From assembly GCF_016429285.1 (NCBI RefSeq), contig NZ_JAELUI010000010.1, positions 1 to 57,461 of the forward strand: DNA of 57,461 nt, given 5' to 3'. The DNA is from Ralstonia sp. ASV6. GTDB taxonomy: Bacteria > Pseudomonadota > Gammaproteobacteria > Burkholderiales > Burkholderiaceae. Both the position numbers and the translations under genes were made by a program. Positions 1 to 8,610 of this stretch are shown piece after piece. The notes beneath the pieces are model-generated. The model was not told the origin of the DNA. It saw only the letters and a list, made by a program, of their open reading frames with translations, and did not search any database. How positions within the stretch are numbered: position 1 is the first letter of the stretch; each line of letters opens with the position of its first letter.

Positions 1-222
1 GCCGGTCTCGCCATCAGGGATGTAGCGCACGGCATCCGCCGGCTTGCAGAAGAAGAACGGCGGCTCACGGTCGGGGTCGGAACCCATCTCGCGAGCGTGG
101 GCGGCGTAGTTGCGGCCGACGCAGTACACACGGCGCACCGGAAACTGGCCTTGCCCGCCACGCACGGGAATGCCGTTGACGGCGGGCGGGGTGACGACGA
201 ATTCGGTCACATGAGCGGTCAT
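1..222 (-). CDS. Fumarylacetoacetate hydrolase family protein, N-terminal part (runs off the left edge)
   Basis: Only the first 74 codons lie in the window. The start is an ATG at 220-222 with an AGGAG-type ribosome site just upstream on the minus strand. The visible protein begins [10 protein letters not shown] and contains the signature [15 protein letters not shown] followed by [10 protein letters not shown], which is the substrate-site entry of FAH-family hydrolases. By family it would cleave a C-C bond in a beta-diketo acid using a divalent metal, or be an isomerase/decarboxylase of aromatic catabolism; the exact substrate cannot be told. Metal-binding residues of the fold lie outside the window. 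Confidence 0.85.
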   Translation of the reverse strand, partial: MTAHVTEFVVTPPAVNGIPVRGGQGQFPVRRVYCVGRNYAAHAREMGSDPDREPPFFFCKPADAVRYIPDGETG

Positions 223-339
223 GCAGGTCTCCTCGGACTAAGCTGGAACGAAACAGAAACTAACGGGGACACGGCCACCGCCCCCCGGCGACCGAGCTGC
301 GAGCATACACCCGCACCGCCCCGGCGCGGTTCTTGCATA

Positions 340-607
340 GAGCGTGCGATGCCCCTTTTTCGGGAGTGCGAAGCCCATCAAAAGGTCGCAGGGCAAGACG
401 TGGCGAGCGCGGTGTGGCCTGCCACATAAGCGAGTCACAACGCCGCCATGCGGCCTTTTGATGGGCTTCCCGGAGGGTTCGCCGCAAAACGGCCCGCGTG
501 GGGTGTTGCAGCCCTTGCCCTTAGTTGACTAAGGGCGGCGGTCTGCGCCTACCACGCGAACCGTTTTGCGGCGAACGCATCTCCCGAAAAAGGGGCATCG
601 CACGCTC
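340..607. repeat. Nested inverted repeats upstream of nasT
   Basis: This 410-base gene-free stretch (223-632) is built from three pairs of inverted arms plus a hairpin. Arm 340-370 matches the complement of 576-607, arm 371-384 that of 455-468, and arm 477-492 that of 561-576. At 518-535 a perfect 7-bp stem (CCCTTAG/CTAAGGG) carries a TTGA loop. Short open frames here are low-complexity shadows of the repeat. Whether it is a mobile palindromic element or a structured leader for nasT is unknown. I see no clear promoter. Confidence 0.7.
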
Positions 608-632
608 CGTGCACACTGCCCCACATTGCGCC

Positions 633-1271
633 ATGCAAGCGAAACCGCCCACCCCATCTGCTCTGCCCGCCGCCGCCCACCCGGGCGCACCGATGCGCGT
701 GCTGCTGGTGCGTGATCCGCTGGATACCGAACCGGTCAACCTGGAGCTGATCCGCGCCGGGCTGGCCGAGGCCGGCTTCGTGGACGTGGGCCTGGCCGAC
801 GCCGACCTCACCCTGCCCGATCGCATCGCCCAGACACAGCCCGACATGGTGATCGTTGCGTCGGAATCTGCCGCGCGGGACACCATCGAGCACGTCTGCG
901 TGGCCACGCAGCATGCACCGCGCCCCATCGTGCTGTTCACCGACAACGACGATGCGGCGCGCATCAAATCGGCATTCGCGGCGGGCATCACCGCCTACAT
1001 CGTCGACGGGCTCAAGCCCACGCGCGTCAAGGCCGTGCTGGACGTGGCCTACGCTCGCTTCGAGCACGAACGCGAACTGCGTGCCGAGCTGGACACCGCC
1101 AAGACCCAACTGGCCGAGCGCAAGGTGCTGGAGCGCGCCAAGGGCCTGCTGATGAAGCAAATGAACCTGTCGGAAGACGACGCCTTCAAGCGCCTGCGCA
1201 AAATGGCGATGGACCGCAACATCAAGCTGGTGGAAGCCGCCCAGCGGGTGATCGACGTGATGGCGACGTAG
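633..1271 (+). CDS. nasT: NasT-type ANTAR-domain response regulator (transcription antiterminator)
   Basis: The protein has an N-terminal receiver-like domain beginning MRVLLVRDPLD and a C-terminal ANTAR helical bundle containing ERAKGLLMKQMNLSEDDAF, the RNA-binding module of NasT, AmiR, EutV and NasR. NasT proteins relieve transcription termination in the leaders of nitrate/nitrite assimilation operons. This fits the downstream nrtABC genes and the hexaloop leader at 1651-1755. The start is uncertain: ATG 633 or ATG 693, neither with a strong ribosome site; 693 would start exactly at the receiver fold. A NasS nitrate sensor, the usual partner, is not an extra gene here, but NrtA downstream belongs to the same superfamily and might serve. 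Confidence 0.88.
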   Translation: MQAKPPTPSALPAAAHPGAPMRVLLVRDPLDTEPVNLELIRAGLAEAGFVDVGLADADLTLPDRIAQTQPDMVIVASESAARDTIEHVCVATQHAPRPIVLFTDNDDAARIKSAFAAGITAYIVDGLKPTRVKAVLDVAYARFEHERELRAELDTAKTQLAERKVLERAKGLLMKQMNLSEDDAFKRLRKMAMDRNIKLVEAAQRVIDVMAT

Positions 1272-1393
1272 TGGCCGGTTGCGCCTCCGGCGCCGCCCAG
1301 TTCTGGTGCACCGCACAATTTCGGCACCACAAATGCACCAGCCACACGCCACATTCCGCTGTGGCACCCACGCAGATATCCAGACGGTTTGGT

Positions 1394-1600
1394 CGTTCCT
1401 GCCCTTGATGGCGCCTTGAATTTCTGTTGCGAGGAGGAAAAAGAAGGGAGGCTTGTCTGAGCGCAGCGAGTTTGCCTCCCTTCCCTCCCCGCGACATAAA
1501 TTCAAGGGGGAATCGCCATCTCGGGCGCGCCTTTCTTTGCTCACTTTCTTTGGCAAGACAAAGAAAGTGAGTCGGCCCCGGCAGGGGACGAAACAGGGTG
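1394..1600 (+). repeat. Intergenic repeat, copy A
   Basis: This begins with GTTCCTGCCCTTGATGGCG and ends near CGGCCCCGGCAGGGGACG. Its middle folds on itself: CCTTGAATTT near the start is complementary to AAATTCAAGG later, around a core GAGCGCAGCGAG. A second inverted pair, CACTTTCTTTG / CAAAGAAAGTG, lies near the right end. Closely similar copies are at 5411-5645 (inverted) and 5770-5970. The repeat ends about 20 bases before the nrtA promoter. It encodes nothing convincing. Confidence 0.8.
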
Positions 1601-1620
1601 ACAACCGATACGCCCTCCGT

Positions 1621-1635
1621 TGGCACACCCCTTGC
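1621..1635 (+). promoter_or_regulatory. Sigma-54 promoter of nrtABC
   Basis: TGGCACA-CCCC-TTGC fits the -24/-12 consensus TGGCAC-N5-TTGC with both invariant GG and GC pairs. Transcription should begin near 1647, just before the hexaloop leader. Sigma-54 control with NtrC is typical for nitrogen assimilation genes. No activator site was identified upstream, where repeat copy A lies. Confidence 0.82.
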
Positions 1636-1650
1636 AAGTGCTGCTGCGAA

Positions 1651-1693
1651 GCCGATACCAACGTGGGTATCGGCACGGGACAACGGCGTCTCG
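1651..1693 (+). ncRNA. ANTAR-binding dual hexaloop RNA leader of nrtABC
   Basis: Two hairpins with six-base loops follow the predicted start of transcription. P1 is a perfect 9-bp stem (1651-1659 with 1666-1674) with loop AACGUG. P2 is a 6-bp stem (1676-1681 with 1688-1693, one G-U pair) with loop AACGGC. Both loops carry A at position 1 and G at position 4, the known signature of ANTAR target RNAs. The 3' half of P2 is shared with the 5' arm of the terminator at 1686-1755, so the two structures exclude one another. This predicts NasT-dependent antitermination. Confidence 0.87.
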
Positions 1694-1755
1694 ATGCACG
1701 GCACATCACCTCTCTCCTTGCGGATAGGCGAGTGCCGCGCATCGGGGCGCTTTTT
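1686..1755 (+). terminator. Leader terminator controlled by NasT
   Basis: A 19-bp stem (1686-1704 with 1732-1750; one A-C mismatch, two G-U pairs) runs directly into TTTTT at 1751-1755. It is an intrinsic terminator ahead of the nrtA ribosome site at 1760. Formation requires bases that otherwise form the second hexaloop hairpin, which is the expected switch. Confidence 0.87.
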
Positions 1756-1769
1756 CTTTGGAGCCATGG

Positions 1770-3041
1770 ATGGCCGCGCCAGACAAGACCGACACCGTCA
1801 TCAACCCCAAGCGTCGCAGCGTCATGAAGGCTGCGGCAACCATCGCAGGAGGTAGTGCCGTGGCATTGATCGATCCGCTGGTACGTGCCGGTGCCTGGGC
1901 CGCTGGCTCCGATGCGCCCGAGAAGACCGAACTCAAGGTCGGCTTCATCCCGCTCACGGACTGCGCCTCGGTGGTGATGGCGTCCACGCTCGGCCTCGAC
2001 AAGAAGTACGGCATCAAGATCACGCCGTCCAAAGAGGCGTCGTGGGCCAGCGTGCGCGACAAGCTCGTGTCAGGCGATCTGGATGCAGCGCACGTGCTCT
2101 ATGGCTTGATCTACGGCGTGCAACTCGGTATTGGCGGCCCGAAGAAGGACATGGCCGTGCTGATGACGCTCAACAACAACGGCCAGGCGATCACGCTGTC
2201 ATCCAAGCTCAAGGAAGCCGGCGTGCGTGACGGCGCATCGCTCAAGGCGGTCATGGCGAAAGACAAGCGCGACTACGTCTTCGCGCAGACCTTCCCGACC
2301 GGCACGCACGCCATGTGGCTGTACTACTGGCTGGCCGCGCACGGCATTCACCCGCTGCAGGATGCGAAGGCGATTACCGTGCCGCCCCCGCAGATGGTCG
2401 CCAACATGCGCGTCGGCAACATGGATGGCTTTTGCGTGGGCGAGCCGTGGGGCGCCCGCGCGATTGCCGACAACATCGGCTTTACCGCCGAGACCACACA
2501 GGCCATCTGGAAAGACCACCCCGAAAAGGTGCTCGGCACCACGGCGGAGTTCGTGCAGAAGTATCCGAACACGGCACGCGCGCTCACCGCCGCAGTGCTG
2601 GAGGCATCCAAGTTCATTGATGCCTCCGCATCGAACCGCCGCAAGACGGCCGAGACCATTGCCGCCAAGTCCTACGTCAACACCGACATGGACATCATCC
2701 TTGACCGCATGCTGGGCCGCTACACGAACGGCATCGGCAAGACGTGGGACGACACCGACCCGATGCGCTTCTATCACGACGGCGCGGTCAACTTTCCGTA
2801 CCTGTCGGATGGCATGTGGTTCCTCACGCAGCACAAGCGCTGGGGCCTGCTGAAGGCGCATCCGGATTACGCAGCCGTGGCCCGGCAGGTCAACCGCATC
2901 GATACCTACAAGCAGGCCGCTGCCGCCACAGGCACGCCATTGCCCAAGAGCGACATGCGCACCGCCAAGCTGATCGACGGTGTGGTGTGGGATGCCAAGA
3001 ACCCCGCCGCGTACGCAGACGGTTTCAAGATCAAGGTCTGA
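1770..3041 (+). CDS. nrtA: Nitrate ABC transporter substrate-binding protein (NrtA/NasF type)
   Basis: This is a 423-residue member of the CmpA/NrtA family of periplasmic nitrate/nitrite/bicarbonate-binding proteins. The N terminus carries a Tat-like signal, with KRRSVMKAAATIAGGSAVAL at about residues 14-33, followed by the mature motif LKVGFIPLTDCASVVMA. The start at 1770 is preceded by GGAG at 1760. It heads an operon with the permease (49-base gap) and the ATPase. By homology it delivers nitrate to NrtB; nitrate versus taurine or bicarbonate is decided here by the NasT gene and ANTAR leader upstream. Confidence 0.9.
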   Translation: MAAPDKTDTVINPKRRSVMKAAATIAGGSAVALIDPLVRAGAWAAGSDAPEKTELKVGFIPLTDCASVVMASTLGLDKKYGIKITPSKEASWASVRDKLVSGDLDAAHVLYGLIYGVQLGIGGPKKDMAVLMTLNNNGQAITLSSKLKEAGVRDGASLKAVMAKDKRDYVFAQTFPTGTHAMWLYYWLAAHGIHPLQDAKAITVPPPQMVANMRVGNMDGFCVGEPWGARAIADNIGFTAETTQAIWKDHPEKVLGTTAEFVQKYPNTARALTAAVLEASKFIDASASNRRKTAETIAAKSYVNTDMDIILDRMLGRYTNGIGKTWDDTDPMRFYHDGAVNFPYLSDGMWFLTQHKRWGLLKAHPDYAAVARQVNRIDTYKQAAAATGTPLPKSDMRTAKLIDGVVWDAKNPAAYADGFKIKV

Positions 3042-3090
3042 CGCTTCCGGCCTTCTCTGATTGCGGTTCTTCCCGTCGATGGAGCCCGAC

Positions 3091-3942
3091 ATGAACACGC
3101 TCGTCAAAACGTTGTCCGGCGTGCAGTCCGACGCCGCTGTACCCACGCGCCGCATCGTTTGGCGTGACTGGTTTGTTGCTGCCGTGGTGAAAGGTTTTCC
3201 GCCCTTGCTGGGTCTGATGATGTTTGTGCTGGCGTGGCAGGGCATCGCCACGGCCATCCCCGCATTGCCCACACCGGCTGTGACGTGGAAGGCTGCCGTC
3301 GCGCTGTTTTCAGATCCGTTCTATCGCAACGGCCCGAATGACCAAGGGGTCGGCTGGAACGTGCTGGCCTCGCTCGCCCGCGTGGGTGCGGGCTTTGGGA
3401 TGGCGGCGGTCATTGGTATTCCTGCGGGCTTCCTGATCGGGCGCTTTGCGTTTCTGAACGCGATGGCCTCGCCCATCATCAGCCTGCTGCGGCCGGTGTC
3501 GCCGCTGGCGTGGCTGCCGATCGGGCTGCTGCTGTTCAAGTCCGCCAACCCGGCGGCCATCTGGGCGATCTTCATCTGCTCGATCTGGCCGATGGTGATC
3601 AACACCGCCGTGGGTGTGACGCGTGTGCCGCAGGACTACCTGAACGTCGCGCGCGTGCTGAACCTGTCGGAGTGGAAGGTGTTCACGCGCGTGCTGTTTC
3701 CGGCGGTGCTGCCGTACATGCTGACGGGCGTGCGGCTGTCCATCGGCACGGCGTGGCTGGTGATCGTGGCGGCGGAGATGCTCACTGGCGGTGTCGGCAT
3801 CGGCTTCTGGCTGTGGGATGAGTGGAACAACCTGAAGGTCGAGCACATCGTCATCGCCATCTTCGTGATTGGCGTGGTGGGGTTGCTGCTGGAGCACGCG
3901 CTGCTGGTCATTGCCCGCAGGTTCTCGTACGACGCGGTTTGA
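3091..3942 (+). CDS. nrtB: Nitrate ABC transporter permease
   Basis: This is a 283-residue inner-membrane permease of the BPD_transp_1 family. An N-terminal membrane helix ([19 protein letters not shown]) is followed by further helices and the EAA-like cytoplasmic loop around [20 protein letters not shown], which docks on the ATPase. The chosen ATG has GGAG at 3081; an ATG at 3079 is also possible. It lies between the binding protein and the ATPase, so the three form a complete importer. The NtrB/NrtB subfamily sequence [14 protein letters not shown] is visible. Confidence 0.9.
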   Translation: MNTLVKTLSGVQSDAAVPTRRIVWRDWFVAAVVKGFPPLLGLMMFVLAWQGIATAIPALPTPAVTWKAAVALFSDPFYRNGPNDQGVGWNVLASLARVGAGFGMAAVIGIPAGFLIGRFAFLNAMASPIISLLRPVSPLAWLPIGLLLFKSANPAAIWAIFICSIWPMVINTAVGVTRVPQDYLNVARVLNLSEWKVFTRVLFPAVLPYMLTGVRLSIGTAWLVIVAAEMLTGGVGIGFWLWDEWNNLKVEHIVIAIFVIGVVGLLLEHALLVIARRFSYDAV

Positions 3943-3952
3943 GGGGGCGACC

Positions 3953-4756
3953 ATGAGCGATAAATTCCTGCGCATTGAAAACGTCGGGCAGACGTTCAAG
4001 ACCAAGAGCGGGCCGTTCGTTGCCCTGCGTGATATCGACCTGACGGCGGCGCGCGGCGAGTGCATCGCGCTGATCGGGCACTCCGGTTGCGGCAAATCCA
4101 CGTTGCTCAATCTGATTGCCGGGCTCACGCGGCCGACCACCGGTGCACTGATCCTGGCCGAGCGTGAGATTGCCGGTCCAGGGCCGGACCGGGCGGTGGT
4201 GTTTCAGAACCATTCGCTGCTGCCCTGGCTCACGTGCTTTGACAACGTGTACCTCGCGGTCGAGCGCGTCTTCAGCAAGAGCGAATCAAAGGCTGAACTG
4301 AAGGCGCGAACGCATGCGGCGCTGGCGCTGGTGGGCTTGTCGCATGCCGAGCACAAGCATCCGCATGAGATTTCCGGTGGGATGAAGCAGCGCGTGGGCA
4401 TTGCGCGAGCGCTGTCGATGGAGCCCAAGGTGCTGCTGATGGATGAGCCCTTTGGCGCGCTGGATGCGCTCACGCGGGCGCATCTGCAGGATGAGCTGCT
4501 AAAGATCATTGCCACTACAGGCAGCACTGTTGTGATGGTCACCCATGATGTGGATGAGGCCGTGCTACTGGCGGATCGCATCGTCATGATGACGAATGGG
4601 CCGGCGGCCACTATCGGGGAAGTGTTGAAGGTGGAACTTGCGCGGACTCGGGATCGTGTTGCGCTGGCAGATGACCCGACGTATCACGCTTGCCGGACGG
4701 CGGTGTTGGATTTCTTGTATCGGAAGCAGCGGCATCCGGTGGCGGAAGCGGCGTGA
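3953..4756 (+). CDS. nrtC: Nitrate ABC transporter ATP-binding protein
   Basis: This is a 267-residue ABC ATPase. The Walker A motif [10 protein letters not shown]-loop [13 protein letters not shown], signature [14 protein letters not shown], Walker [15 protein letters not shown] and H-loop VTHDVDEAV are all intact. The length matches NrtD/NasD rather than cyanobacterial NrtC, which has an extra solute-binding domain. The gene begins 10 bases after nrtB with GAGGGGG as ribosome site. It powers uptake by NrtAB. Confidence 0.9.
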   Translation: MSDKFLRIENVGQTFKTKSGPFVALRDIDLTAARGECIALIGHSGCGKSTLLNLIAGLTRPTTGALILAEREIAGPGPDRAVVFQNHSLLPWLTCFDNVYLAVERVFSKSESKAELKARTHAALALVGLSHAEHKHPHEISGGMKQRVGIARALSMEPKVLLMDEPFGALDALTRAHLQDELLKIIATTGSTVVMVTHDVDEAVLLADRIVMMTNGPAATIGEVLKVELARTRDRVALADDPTYHACRTAVLDFLYRKQRHPVAEAA

Positions 4757-4826
4757 TATTTTGGAGTTGGGCTTTTGATTGTTTGTTGGTGGGAGCCTGT
4801 CAGCCATTTCGTCTTCAAGGCACAAC

Positions 4827-5333
4827 ATGCTCGCTCGCAACATCGCACTGCTCTGCGCCATGGCGTCTCTCGCTGGGTGCATGACCTATCAGGACCCGCG
4901 CACGCCCGAGCAGCAGAAGATTGCGCTGCGCCGGGCCGCCAACGCGCTGATGGGCACCTACGAAGTCACGGACAGCCGCAACGACGATGGCCGCGGCTAT
5001 ACGCAGGCCATCGTCAGCAAGCAAGACGGCTCAGACCAGCTCAGCCTGTTGATGATGGGCCCGACAATCGGCGCCACGACGTTAAGCGGGTCGGACTGCC
5101 GAGGGTGGTATACCGAGAACCGTCGTTACACGGCCATGCAGTGCGATGCGTTGACCGGCGAGGTCAACTTCTTTTCCCTGCAGAGACAGACCAGCCCGGA
5201 CCCCGTGAACTCCGGCACCATGCCACCCTCGTTTGCAACGATGACGATTCCGGAGGGAAGCTACCTCTTCGACATTGCAGACCGCAGCGGGAGGCATCAC
5301 TACTACGTGCTGACCAAGACGGCGCAACATTAG
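4827..5333 (+). CDS. Hypothetical lipoprotein
   Basis: This is a 168-residue protein with a lipoprotein signal peptide: MLARN, a hydrophobic stretch, then the lipobox LAGC at about residues 13-16. The mature part has no motif I recognise; it contains two further cysteines (SDCRGW and MQCDAL) that could form a disulfide, and a C-terminal region rich in aromatic and charged residues. ATG 4827 is chosen because it places the signal peptide at the N terminus. It is 70 bases past nrtC and may be independent of that operon. Function is unknown. Confidence 0.75.
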   Translation: MLARNIALLCAMASLAGCMTYQDPRTPEQQKIALRRAANALMGTYEVTDSRNDDGRGYTQAIVSKQDGSDQLSLLMMGPTIGATTLSGSDCRGWYTENRRYTAMQCDALTGEVNFFSLQRQTSPDPVNSGTMPPSFATMTIPEGSYLFDIADRSGRHHYYVLTKTAQH

Positions 5334-5410
5334 ATGCGCGAGGCGCCTGGGGCGGACGCGGCTTGATGATTGGGCGTTGGGCTTTTGGTTCTTTTGTTGG
5401 TGGGGCATCC

Positions 5411-5645
5411 CTTGTTTCATCCCCTGCCGGGGCGAGCTTTGGTGGTCCATCCCTTGTTTCATCCCCGGCCGGGGCTGACTCACTTTTCTTTGTCTTGCCA
5501 AAGAAAGTAAGCAAAGAAAGGCGCGCCCGATGCGGCAACTTCCCCTTGAATTTATGTCGCAAGGAGGGCGGGGAGGCAAACTCGCTGCGCTCAGACAAGC
5601 CTCCCCTCTTTTTCCTCCTTGCAACAGAAATTCAAGGCGCCGCAT
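5411..5645 (-). repeat. Intergenic repeat, copy B (inverted)
   Basis: This is the reverse complement of the unit seen at 1394-1600 and 5770-5970. It contains CCTTGAATTTATGTCGC and GAAATTCAAGGCGCC as inverted arms around CTCGCTGCGCTCAGAC. Its outer flank has two tandem copies of CATCCCTTGTTTCATCCCC. Together with copy C it fills most of the gene-free stretch 5334-6067. Confidence 0.8.
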
Positions 5646-5769
5646 AGGGCAGCGGAAAAGCAAACAATCTCTTGCCAGCGCACGACTTCGTCTTGAGTCC
5701 CACTGCGCGCAGCTCACGATCAACGTGCTTTGGCGCTCGCCGTTGTATTCCGCCGGTTTGGCCTTTGAC

Positions 5770-5970
5770 GTTCCTGCCCTTGATGGCGCCTTGAATTTTC
5801 GTAAGCGGGCGGAAATAAGACGGGAAACTGTTTGAGCGCAGCGAGTTTTTCCCGTCTCCGCCCGGTTATGAAAATTCAAGGAGGGGGTCGCCATCTCGGG
5901 CGCGCCTTTCTTTTGCTTACTTTTCTTTGGCAAGACAAAGAAAAGTGAGTCGGCCCCGGCAGGGGACGAT
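5770..5970 (+). repeat. Intergenic repeat, copy C
   Basis: This has the same order as copy A: GTTCCTGCCCTTGATGGCG at the left, inverted arms CCTTGAATTTTC and GAAAATTCAAGG around TTTGAGCGCAGCGAG, and CGGCCCCGGCAGGGGACG at the right. The inner arm sequences differ from copy A but keep their pairing (GACGGGAAA with TTTCCCGTC), a sign that the fold matters. Confidence 0.8.
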
Positions 5971-6067
5971 ACCGGAGATGGACCAACAACAAAAAAACCG
6001 CCCCAGCGCCCGCGCCAAACCCAGAGCGCTATGATCAACCCCACGCCAATACCACCCACCCACAACA

Positions 6068-7078
6068 ATGCCCGCTCCCCCCATCCTCCCTGACAACGCC
6101 GCAGAAGAGGCCCTCAATAACGGCCCCTTCCCCGCCGCCCGCTTCATCAAGGAAATCGGCCGCGGCGCAGACGGCGCCCGCGCGCTCGTCAAGCACGACG
6201 CACGCGCCTTGTTCACCGCCATGCTGGAAGGCCGCGTGGCCGAGATCCAACTCGGCGCCATCCTCATGGCCTACCGCATCAAGGGCGAAACGCCGGAAGA
6301 GCTGGACGGCATGCTGGAAGCCACGCACGCGCACTGCCGGCCGCTATCCGCACCGGATACGCCAGAGCACACGCTTCCGGTCGTCATCCCGAGCTACAAC
6401 GGCGCCCGCCGCCAACCGAACCTGGTGCCGCTGCTAGCCAAGCTGCTGGCACGTGAAGGCGTGCCGGTGCTGGTGCATGGCATCCGCCGCTTCGATGGAC
6501 GCATCACCACGGCCACGCTGTTCGACGCACTCGGTTGGCCCATCTGCGACCACATGGACGAAGCGCGCGAGCGGTTGGAGAACGATCGACTGGCATATGT
6601 GCCGATCGACGTGCTCTCGCCCGAGCTGGCAACGCTGCTGGACAAGCGCGAGATCGTCGGCCTGCGCAATTCCGCGCACACGGTGGTGAAGATGCTGCAG
6701 CCGATCGGCAACCACGCGCCGCACGAAGCACTGCGTCTGGTCAGCTATACGCACCCCGAATACCGCGACACCCTCACCGATTACTTCCTGCGACACCCGG
6801 CCAATGTGCTGCTGGCACGCGGCACCGAGGGCGAGGCGGTGGCCGATGCGCGGCGCGGCAGCGCTGTGGAATGGCTGCGTGATGGAGCCCACGAAACGGT
6901 GATCGAAGCGGTGGAAGGGTCGAGCGATACGCCGCCCGAACTGCCCGCCGGCACAGATGCGGCGGCAACGGCGCGGTGGATTGAAGCGGTGCTCGACGGC
7001 AGGCAGCCCGTGCCCGAACCCATCGCCAAGCAGGTGCGCGCCATCGTGCGTTGCGCACGACCGGCGCAGCCTGCCTGA
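6068..7078 (+). CDS. ybiB: YbiB-family DNA-binding protein (anthranilate phosphoribosyltransferase fold)
   Basis: This is a 336-residue protein of the TrpD2/YbiB family. The N-terminal helical domain (FIKEIGRGADGAR; AILMAYRIKGETPEELDGML) is followed by the phosphoribosyltransferase-like body with VVIPSYNGARRQPNLVPLLA and RNSAHTVVKML. YbiB homologues bind nucleic acid without sequence preference and lack TrpD activity; E. coli ybiB belongs to the LexA regulon. The glycine-rich PRPP loop of true TrpD is replaced by SYNGARRQPN, which supports YbiB over an enzyme of tryptophan synthesis. It is a lone gene converging on pirin. Confidence 0.85.
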   Translation: MPAPPILPDNAAEEALNNGPFPAARFIKEIGRGADGARALVKHDARALFTAMLEGRVAEIQLGAILMAYRIKGETPEELDGMLEATHAHCRPLSAPDTPEHTLPVVIPSYNGARRQPNLVPLLAKLLAREGVPVLVHGIRRFDGRITTATLFDALGWPICDHMDEARERLENDRLAYVPIDVLSPELATLLDKREIVGLRNSAHTVVKMLQPIGNHAPHEALRLVSYTHPEYRDTLTDYFLRHPANVLLARGTEGEAVADARRGSAVEWLRDGAHETVIEAVEGSSDTPPELPAGTDAAATARWIEAVLDGRQPVPEPIAKQVRAIVRCARPAQPA

Positions 7079-7088
7079 TCGGCGCGTC

Positions 7089-7958
7089 TTACTTGGACGG
7101 CAGCGGAATGCGCTCCGTCTCGCCGGGCACGTGGGCGAAGGCGTCGCTCTCCCAGCGTTGCTTGGCGTCTTCGATGTCAGCCTTGTCGCTGGCAACGAAG
7201 TTCCAGTAGATGTGGCGGTGGCCATCGGTCGGCTCGCCGCCCAGCAGCATCACGCGTGACGACACCTGCGCGGTGAGCGTCACGTCGCCGCCGGGTTCGA
7301 GCACGGCCAGGTGCTGCGGATCGAGCGATTCGCCATCAATCGTGACGGCACCGTCGACGAGATACAGGCCGCGGTCTTCATGCTCGGGGGGGATCACCAA
7401 CGATGCCCCCGCTGCCAGTTCCAGCGCCACATACAGCGTGCGCGAATTCACCTTCACGGGCGACGTCAGCCCAAACGCATCCCCCGCGATGACCACGCCC
7501 TGCACGCCGGGGCAATCGAGCTTGGGCAGCGTGTCGGCGCCATGGTGCGCGAAGCTGGGGCCGACCTTTTCCTGATCCTTCGGTAGGGCGACCCAGGTCT
7601 GGATGCCGTGCAGGCGGGCGCCCTTCTGCCGCGCCTCGGGTGTCGAGCGCTCGGAATGCGCGATGCCGTTGCCGGCCGTCATCCAGTTCACATCCCCGGG
7701 GACGATGGTCTGCACGTGCCCCAAGCTGTCGCGGTGGACCATGCTGCCGTCAAACAGGTAGGTGACGGTGGCCAGGCCGATGTGCGGGTGCGGGCGCACG
7801 TCAATGCCCTCGCCCGGCGGGAAGTCCACCGGCCCCATGTGATCGAAGAAGATGAACGGGCCGACCGTCTGGCGCGCCGCCGAGGGCAGCACGCGCTTGA
7901 CAGAGAAGCCGCCCAGGTCGCGCACGTGCGGACCGATGATGTGCTGGATGGAAGTCAT
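7089..7958 (-). CDS. Pirin family protein
   Basis: This is a 289-residue bicupin. The metal-binding N-terminal cupin shows PHPHIGLATVTYLFDG and a later HSE (GIAHSERSTPE), matching the His-His-His-Glu set of pirins. Pirins bind iron; several act as quercetin 2,3-dioxygenases, others regulate enzymes of central metabolism. The C-terminal cupin (EHEDRGLYLVDGAV) is also present. The gene lies 18 bases downstream of the osmC-like gene on the same strand, so both are probably co-transcribed. The start ATG 7958 follows a GGGGAG ribosome site. Confidence 0.9.
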   Translation of the reverse strand: MTSIQHIIGPHVRDLGGFSVKRVLPSAARQTVGPFIFFDHMGPVDFPPGEGIDVRPHPHIGLATVTYLFDGSMVHRDSLGHVQTIVPGDVNWMTAGNGIAHSERSTPEARQKGARLHGIQTWVALPKDQEKVGPSFAHHGADTLPKLDCPGVQGVVIAGDAFGLTSPVKVNSRTLYVALELAAGASLVIPPEHEDRGLYLVDGAVTIDGESLDPQHLAVLEPGGDVTLTAQVSSRVMLLGGEPTDGHRHIYWNFVASDKADIEDAKQRWESDAFAHVPGETERIPLPSK

Positions 7959-7976
7959 GGTGGTGGTCTCCCCTGC

Positions 7977-8381
7977 TCAGGCGCGTTCGGCCAGTTCGGT
8001 GTCGACGCTGATCTCAACCTCGGTCATCAGCTTGTGGACCGGGCACTTGCCGGCCACGCGCAGCAAGTCGGCGCGCTGCTCGTCGGTCAGGTCACCGTGC
8101 AGGGTGAGGACGGTGCGCAGCTTGTAGCGCCCCTGGCGCTCTTGGCTGCCGTCATGCTCGACCGCCACGTCGATGGAGTCCAGCGGATATTTGCGCTGCC
8201 GGGCGTAGAGCGTAACGGTCAGCGCTTTGCAGCTCGCCAGTGCGGCGTCGAAGTAGGCGTGCGGGTCGGGCGCGCTGCCCTCGCCCGTGGGCTTGGGTAC
8301 ATCGGTGTAGGTCACGCCTTCGGGAAAGGTGACTTTGTGGCGGAACAGGCCTTCGGTGTCCTTGCTAACGACGATGGTCAT
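7977..8381 (-). CDS. OsmC-family protein (peroxiredoxin-like)
   Basis: This is a 134-residue OsmC/Ohr-superfamily protein. Two cysteines lie in the usual places: SCKALTVTLYARQRK about residue 51 and GKCPVHKLM about residue 112. OsmC proteins reduce organic hydroperoxides through this pair. The sequence is nearer to OsmC than Ohr, which usually has a VCP motif. It is upstream of pirin in a two-gene unit that may respond to oxidative stress (inference). A 229-base gap to the next gene holds no recognised signal. Confidence 0.88.
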   Translation of the reverse strand: MTIVVSKDTEGLFRHKVTFPEGVTYTDVPKPTGEGSAPDPHAYFDAALASCKALTVTLYARQRKYPLDSIDVAVEHDGSQERQGRYKLRTVLTLHGDLTDEQRADLLRVAGKCPVHKLMTEVEISVDTELAERA

Positions 8382-8610
8382 GGCGGCTCCAGGTGCGGTT
8401 CAAGGGTATCCGGGGAGTGTAGCGAAGTTACGTGACGCCACATGAGGTGCAGTACACATCGCATTTCCGGCAAACGACTCCCCCATCTCGTCGGGGGTAG
8501 GGCAATTTGCCCCTGCAAACGCTCAAGCAGCGCACGTTTGCGCCGATTTCCCGGTTAGGGCGCGTTCGTCCAAACCCACCCCTCTTCGGGCCCATCTACA
8601 GACCGACTGC

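Noticed and set aside
525-632. N-terminal extension of NasT to 525
   Set aside because: The extension lies inside the nested inverted repeats and is not part of the receiver fold.
5501-5835. Plus-strand open frames inside the repeat copies B and C
   Set aside because: They follow the repeat, have biased composition and no ribosome site or family similarity.
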